Assembly (NCBI GenBank): GCA_015069605.1
Contig: SVII01000004.1
Span: 1 to 64,000 of the forward strand
Length of the DNA: 64,000 bases
Reading direction: 5' to 3'
Source: Clostridiales bacterium
GTDB lineage: Bacteria; Bacillota; Clostridia; Christensenellales; Borkfalkiaceae
A model generated the notes under the pieces. The model saw only the letters and a program-made list of their open reading frames with translations, made no database searches and was not told the origin of the DNA. Positions 60,904 to 64,000 of the stretch are shown here, one piece after another; the stretch's first letter is position 1; every line of letters starts with the position of its first letter. A program made the position numbers and the translations under genes.

Positions 60904-63182
60904 TTCGTAGCCTCTTCTGCCGTTGCCGTTTTTTCTACGGGTACGGACGTTACAGGAGTATTTTCAATCATGTCCATATAATAGCTTTCAAGTTGAATCC
61001 CTTGTTCTTCCAACTCTTTCACGCTTCTTTCCACGAGAATATTGCCTTTTTTGATAATGGCAATACGGTCGCAAATTCTTTCCACGACGTCGATAATATG
61101 GCTGGAGAAGAATACGATATTTCCCTCTTGCGCGTGTTTTTTCATCGCCTCTTTTACTTGGAAAATACTTTCGGGGTCAAGACCGGTCAAGGGCTCGTCC
61201 AAAATCCAAAGTTTTGGATTGTGCACAAGCGCAGACATAATCGTGATCTTTTGTTTCATACCGTGACTGTACGTCTTGATCGGGTTTTCAAACGAACCTT
61301 GCAAGCGGAATCTTTCCACGTATTCGTTGATACGCGCCGTTCTATCCTCTTCGCTGACATTATACAAGTCCGCGATATAGTTGACGTATTCACGCCCAGT
61401 CAAGTTTTCATACAAAGCGTAATGATCGGGAACAAACCCTATTTGCAATTTCGCGCCAACCGATTGCTTCTCTACGTCATAGCCACAAATTTCAATCGCG
61501 CCCGACGTAATAGATTGAATACCTACGATACTCTTGATAATCGTACTTTTCCCTGCGCCGTTCGGGCCAAGGAAACCGAATATCTGCCCACCCTCGATTT
61601 CGAGGTTGGCTTTATGCACCGCGTACACGTCGCTGGTCGCGTATTTTTTGGAGAAATCTTTGAGAATGAGTTTGTTCGTTCCTTCCATATTCATCGGCTC
61701 CGATATGTTTCTTCCTGCAAGGCTGACTTCCAGCGCGAGTTGATCGGCCTTGATCGCTTTGCATCTGTGGTAAATGTCTACGTAGAGATCCGCCGCCTGA
61801 AATCCAAGTTCGTATAAGAACCACATACCGAAAGACATGGCTACGTACACAAGGAAATACAAGCTTTGGTACAGCGGATACAGCACCATTTCAATCCCTT
61901 CTTTGGGATGGAGCGTAACGGTGATGTTTCTTAAATCCAACGCCCATTGACCGAGTTTATCGGCAATGAAATCGCTGTTGATAAAGAAGAAGTCAACGCC
62001 GCTGTCGTAGTTGGTCAACCATGCGTTCATAAATAAGACGATTGCGTAATATACGACGAAGGCGAGCAACGAATAGAGAAATTGCTTTATCTTCGGACGT
62101 TCGTACAAGCCTACGCCAATAATGACTACTGGCATAAAGAACGCACAATAATGATTGATCCAAAATTTGATGCTACCGCCCGTAAGGATATAAGCGTCGT
62201 CACCAAGGTTCGGCATTGCCATTGCGAAAAATGCGCCTAACACGTTGATGAACAACGTGAAATAGAATACTTTGTTCAACTTGAAAATCAAGCACAGCGG
62301 GATAATAAACATTGCCGTATTGCAAAGGTGCATGGGCCATGCCGTCATATCCGTAAACGTCGAGAAATCGTAACCGTAACTGAACGTCACCATCGTCGCA
62401 AGGCTGATATACAACAACGCGTAACGTTTATGGTAATAATCGAATTTCGACAGAGCCAAAATCATGATGGCGGGTACGATAAACGAACCGTACAACACAA
62501 GTCTATGTTCAAAATTGAAATCGTCGAATTTGATATGCGTAGGCCCTACGTCAAATAAGACTTGCAACGCGTATGCAGGTATTGACGCCGCGTACATTCC
62601 CAACAAAATAAGTAAGTATTTCCCCATTGTTTTGGGGTGGATTTCCGTCTTTGCGTTTTTAATCCAAGTTACCACGCAGATTGCCAAAGACAAACCCACT
62701 TCTATCGCGAAAAATACACCTTGCAGCGTTACGCCCTTTTTCACGTCGATACCGCTCATTGCAATAATTTGCGTATTGATTGTCGCTAAGTTTATCAAAA
62801 AGACAACGCTTACAAAAAATTTCACAATCGGCGTTAAGCTGCGAACTTTGTCCTTATAGAAGGGATAGGTAACGAGTAGCGTGTAGGAAGCAAACGTTGA
62901 CCATATGGCAAACAGCGAAAATACGGTGTAGGGAATAATCTCAGGCGCACCTTTACCATATATGCTGTCAAAAGGCGAATTTAAGTTCAAGCCTTTCGTC
63001 CCCCGCAGGTAAATTTCCCCGCTGAGATACCGCAACGCAAAGACTAATGCCAAAGCCAAAGCAAACCCTTTCAATATCCATGATTTTTTCGCTTCGTCCG
63101 CCTTGATCAGTTTGTTTAACACGAAATAAATCGCGCTAAAACCCACCGCTGACAAAGCCGCTAAAATATAATAAGTAGCCAT
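60900..63182 (-). CDS. YwaF-like membrane domain fused to ABC transporter ATPase
   Basis: 760 residues from the ATG at 63182 (AGGAAG upstream). Residues 1-about 490 have about 12 membrane helices; the core from HRLVLYGSFIVP to the FWINHYCAFF region with AWPMHLCN resembles the YwaF/TIGR02206 family of unknown function. Residues about 500-740 are a complete ABC ATPase: Walker A GPNGAGKST, Q-loop near IGFVPDHYALYENLTG, signature YSHGMKQK, Walker B LWILDEPLTGLDPES and switch His in SSHI. The family normally has these as separate genes. An internal CGGAG with ATGs at 61694 and 61688 could start a free 264-residue ATPase. A consensus promoter lies upstream. It begins the exporter-lipoprotein operon. 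Confidence 0.85.
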   Translation of the reverse strand: MATYYILAALSAVGFSAIYFVLNKLIKADEAKKSWILKGFALALALVFALRYLSGEIYLRGTKGLNLNSPFDSIYGKGAPEIIPYTVFSLFAIWSTFASYTLLVTYPFYKDKVRSLTPIVKFFVSVVFLINLATINTQIIAMSGIDVKKGVTLQGVFFAIEVGLSLAICVVTWIKNAKTEIHPKTMGKYLLILLGMYAASIPAYALQVLFDVGPTHIKFDDFNFEHRLVLYGSFIVPAIMILALSKFDYYHKRYALLYISLATMVTFSYGYDFSTFTDMTAWPMHLCNTAMFIIPLCLIFKLNKVFYFTLFINVLGAFFAMAMPNLGDDAYILTGGSIKFWINHYCAFFMPVVIIGVGLYERPKIKQFLYSLLAFVVYYAIVLFMNAWLTNYDSGVDFFFINSDFIADKLGQWALDLRNITVTLHPKEGIEMVLYPLYQSLYFLVYVAMSFGMWFLYELGFQAADLYVDIYHRCKAIKADQLALEVSLAGRNISEPMNMEGTNKLILKDFSKKYATSDVYAVHKANLEIEGGQIFGFLGPNGAGKSTIIKSIVGIQSITSGAIEICGYDVEKQSVGAKLQIGFVPDHYALYENLTGREYVNYIADLYNVSEEDRTARINEYVERFRLQGSFENPIKTYSHGMKQKITIMSALVHNPKLWILDEPLTGLDPESIFQVKEAMKKHAQEGNIVFFSSHIIDVVERICDRIAIIKKGNILVERSVKELEEQGIQLESYYMDMIENTPVTSVPVEKTATAEEATK
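61688..61702 (-). promoter_or_regulatory. Internal ribosome binding site and start for the free ABC ATPase
   Basis: CGGAG followed after three bases by ATG (61694) and after nine by a second ATG (61688), both in frame at the start of the ATPase domain. Confidence 0.42.
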
Positions 63183-63273
63183 CTCTTTCTTCCTATGTTT
63201 TTTGCCCTCAACATCTTGTCTTTCTCGACAATTTGTCTTTGGGTACAATGACAAATTCTATTCTATCCTATTT

Positions 63274-63302
63274 ATTGTACAACAAAACGATTTTATTGTC
63301 AA
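63274..63302 (-). promoter_or_regulatory. Promoter of the ABC-lipoprotein operon
   Basis: TTGACA, 17 bases, TACAAT on the minus strand, about 90 bases upstream of the fusion gene. The remaining bases to 63420 are AT-rich with no gene. Confidence 0.7.
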
Positions 63303-63419
63303 GCGTTTGAATAAAATTCGCTTTTTAACTTATGCTTTTGTAGATAATATGTACTTCCTTATATATTAAACGATTTTAACAATCGTTTTACTCACATTTT
63401 TTGAAAAAATGTGAAAATT

Positions 63420-63459
63420 TTTTATAAAAAATCTTCCGCCGAGTGATTCTCGACGGAAG
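63420..63459 (-). terminator. Terminator after the GNAT gene
   Basis: CTTCCGTCGAG, 5-base loop, CTCGGCGGAAG, then ATTTTTTATAA on the minus strand. Confidence 0.8.
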
Positions 63460-63469
63460 CATCTTCTTT

Positions 63470-64000
63470 TTATTCGATTGTATTGAGGTACTTAATATAG
63501 GATCTTCTCCTCTTATGTTGGATAAAATCAAAGTGTTTCCAATTTGTTTGAATATTTGCATTCGTTTCTAAATTAAGATTGGTTTCTAAATACTCCACGC
63601 CTTTGGTAGACAACATATTTTGTAAGACTGTCATAATATATGCGCTCAAACCCGATTTACGATATTTTGGCATAATCCCTACCAACCCCAAATCGATACT
63701 GTCAGGATTTTTAACCGCTTTCAGCAAACGAATAAGACAGCCAAGCGTCAATTTGCCACCCGTTTTTTGCACTGCTTTGCCTATCCCAGGCAAGCAGAAT
63801 CCAAATGCCGCCACTTCATCATTTTCGTCGCACACAACCATGATGTACCGCTTGTTGATAATCAGCATAAATTGATCGACCATCTGTTTGATCATTTCAG
63901 GTGTAAACGGTACAGTACCATAGAGATCTTTATAACATTCGTCAATACACTGGAAGATGCCGTTTGCATAACGTTTGATAATTTGTCGTTTGTTTAAACC
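63470..64000 (-). CDS. GNAT-family N-acetyltransferase, C-terminal part (5' end outside window)
   Basis: The frame listed as 141 residues actually stays open to the window edge, adding 36 residues (ending in LYGTVPFTPE before the listed Met), so 177 codons are visible. Conserved segments are CDENDEVAAFGFCLPG, GLVGIMPKYRKSGLSAYIM (the acetyl-CoA loop) and the terminal NWKHFDFIQHKRRRSYIKYL. They match a family of roughly 370-400 residue GNAT proteins widespread in gut anaerobes, with unknown acceptor. The N-terminal half is missing from the window. Confidence 0.78.
   Translation of the reverse strand, partial: GLNKRQIIKRYANGIFQCIDECYKDLYGTVPFTPEMIKQMVDQFMLIINKRYIMVVCDENDEVAAFGFCLPGIGKAVQKTGGKLTLGCLIRLLKAVKNPDSIDLGLVGIMPKYRKSGLSAYIMTVLQNMLSTKGVEYLETNLNLETNANIQTNWKHFDFIQHKRRRSYIKYLNTIE

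Noticed and set aside
1-64000. Mobile elements, prophage genes, CRISPR arrays, toxin-antitoxin pairs
   Set aside because: I looked for transposases, integrases, direct-repeat arrays and paired small genes and saw none that could be supported.

Overview
The window looks like a chromosomal segment of a strictly anaerobic, low-to-mid GC Bacillota (Clostridia), probably an uncultured gut-type lineage. The reasons are hprK, whiA, mutS2, tmcAL, uvrC and murB of clostridial type, strong AGGAGG-type ribosome binding sites, near-consensus sigma-A promoters (TTGACA-17-TATAAT), a pta-ackA acetate branch, and several cytoplasmic multi-Fe-S oxidoreductases. Species-level placement cannot be made from the sequence alone. 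I saw no insertion sequence, prophage, CRISPR array or rRNA. Nearly all genes are on the minus strand.

Layout. 1-6.2 kb: mutS2 (cut by the window edge), a U32 peptidase/RNA hydroxylase, hprK, a HAD phosphatase, and uvrC in two frames (one A missing from an A-run). 6.3-9.2 kb: an ArsR-type regulator and a copper P-type ATPase fused to a CopZ-like domain. 9.3-13.5 kb: rpmF, yceD, ackA, pta and divergent tmcAL. 13.6-20.4 kb: sugar catabolism (uxaA, uxaB, AraC regulator, GH38 alpha-mannosidase), then tRNA-Ser(CGA).

20.9-33.6 kb is the most striking coding region. One minus-strand operon appears to encode an entire reductive succinate branch: an Arg-type malate dehydrogenase, fumarase, HdrBCA, a Flx-like NADH module (four genes), a soluble TfrAB-like fumarate reductase, and an AspT/YidE-type transporter. 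There is no membrane anchor subunit. My inference is a cytoplasmic NADH-dependent, possibly electron-bifurcating, fumarate reductase with a built-in succinate exporter.

33.7-45.6 kb: DUF308 protein, PfkB kinase, pfkA, dnaE, whiA, PHP protein, murB, nagA and a ROK protein. 45.76-46.44 kb: a stretch of about 680 nt with no credible protein gene, but with a consensus promoter, many small hairpins and a strong terminator. I call it a large structured noncoding RNA, possibly of the ornate ROOL/OLE/GOLLD type. mgsA is divergent from it. 47-54 kb: a membrane protein fused to a phosphohexomutase, another membrane protein, an SDR, a papain-like amidase, yggS and a LysR regulator. 54.3-63.2 kb: an operon for an ABC exporter (ATPase fused to a YwaF-like membrane domain), its permease, a small anchored protein and a 1436-residue Ig-repeat lipoprotein. 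The window ends in a GNAT acetyltransferase.

A recurring oddity is that three in-frame fusions (CopA-CopZ, membrane-PGM, YwaF-ABC) each keep a good internal Shine-Dalgarno and ATG at the domain junction, so the second domain may also be made alone.
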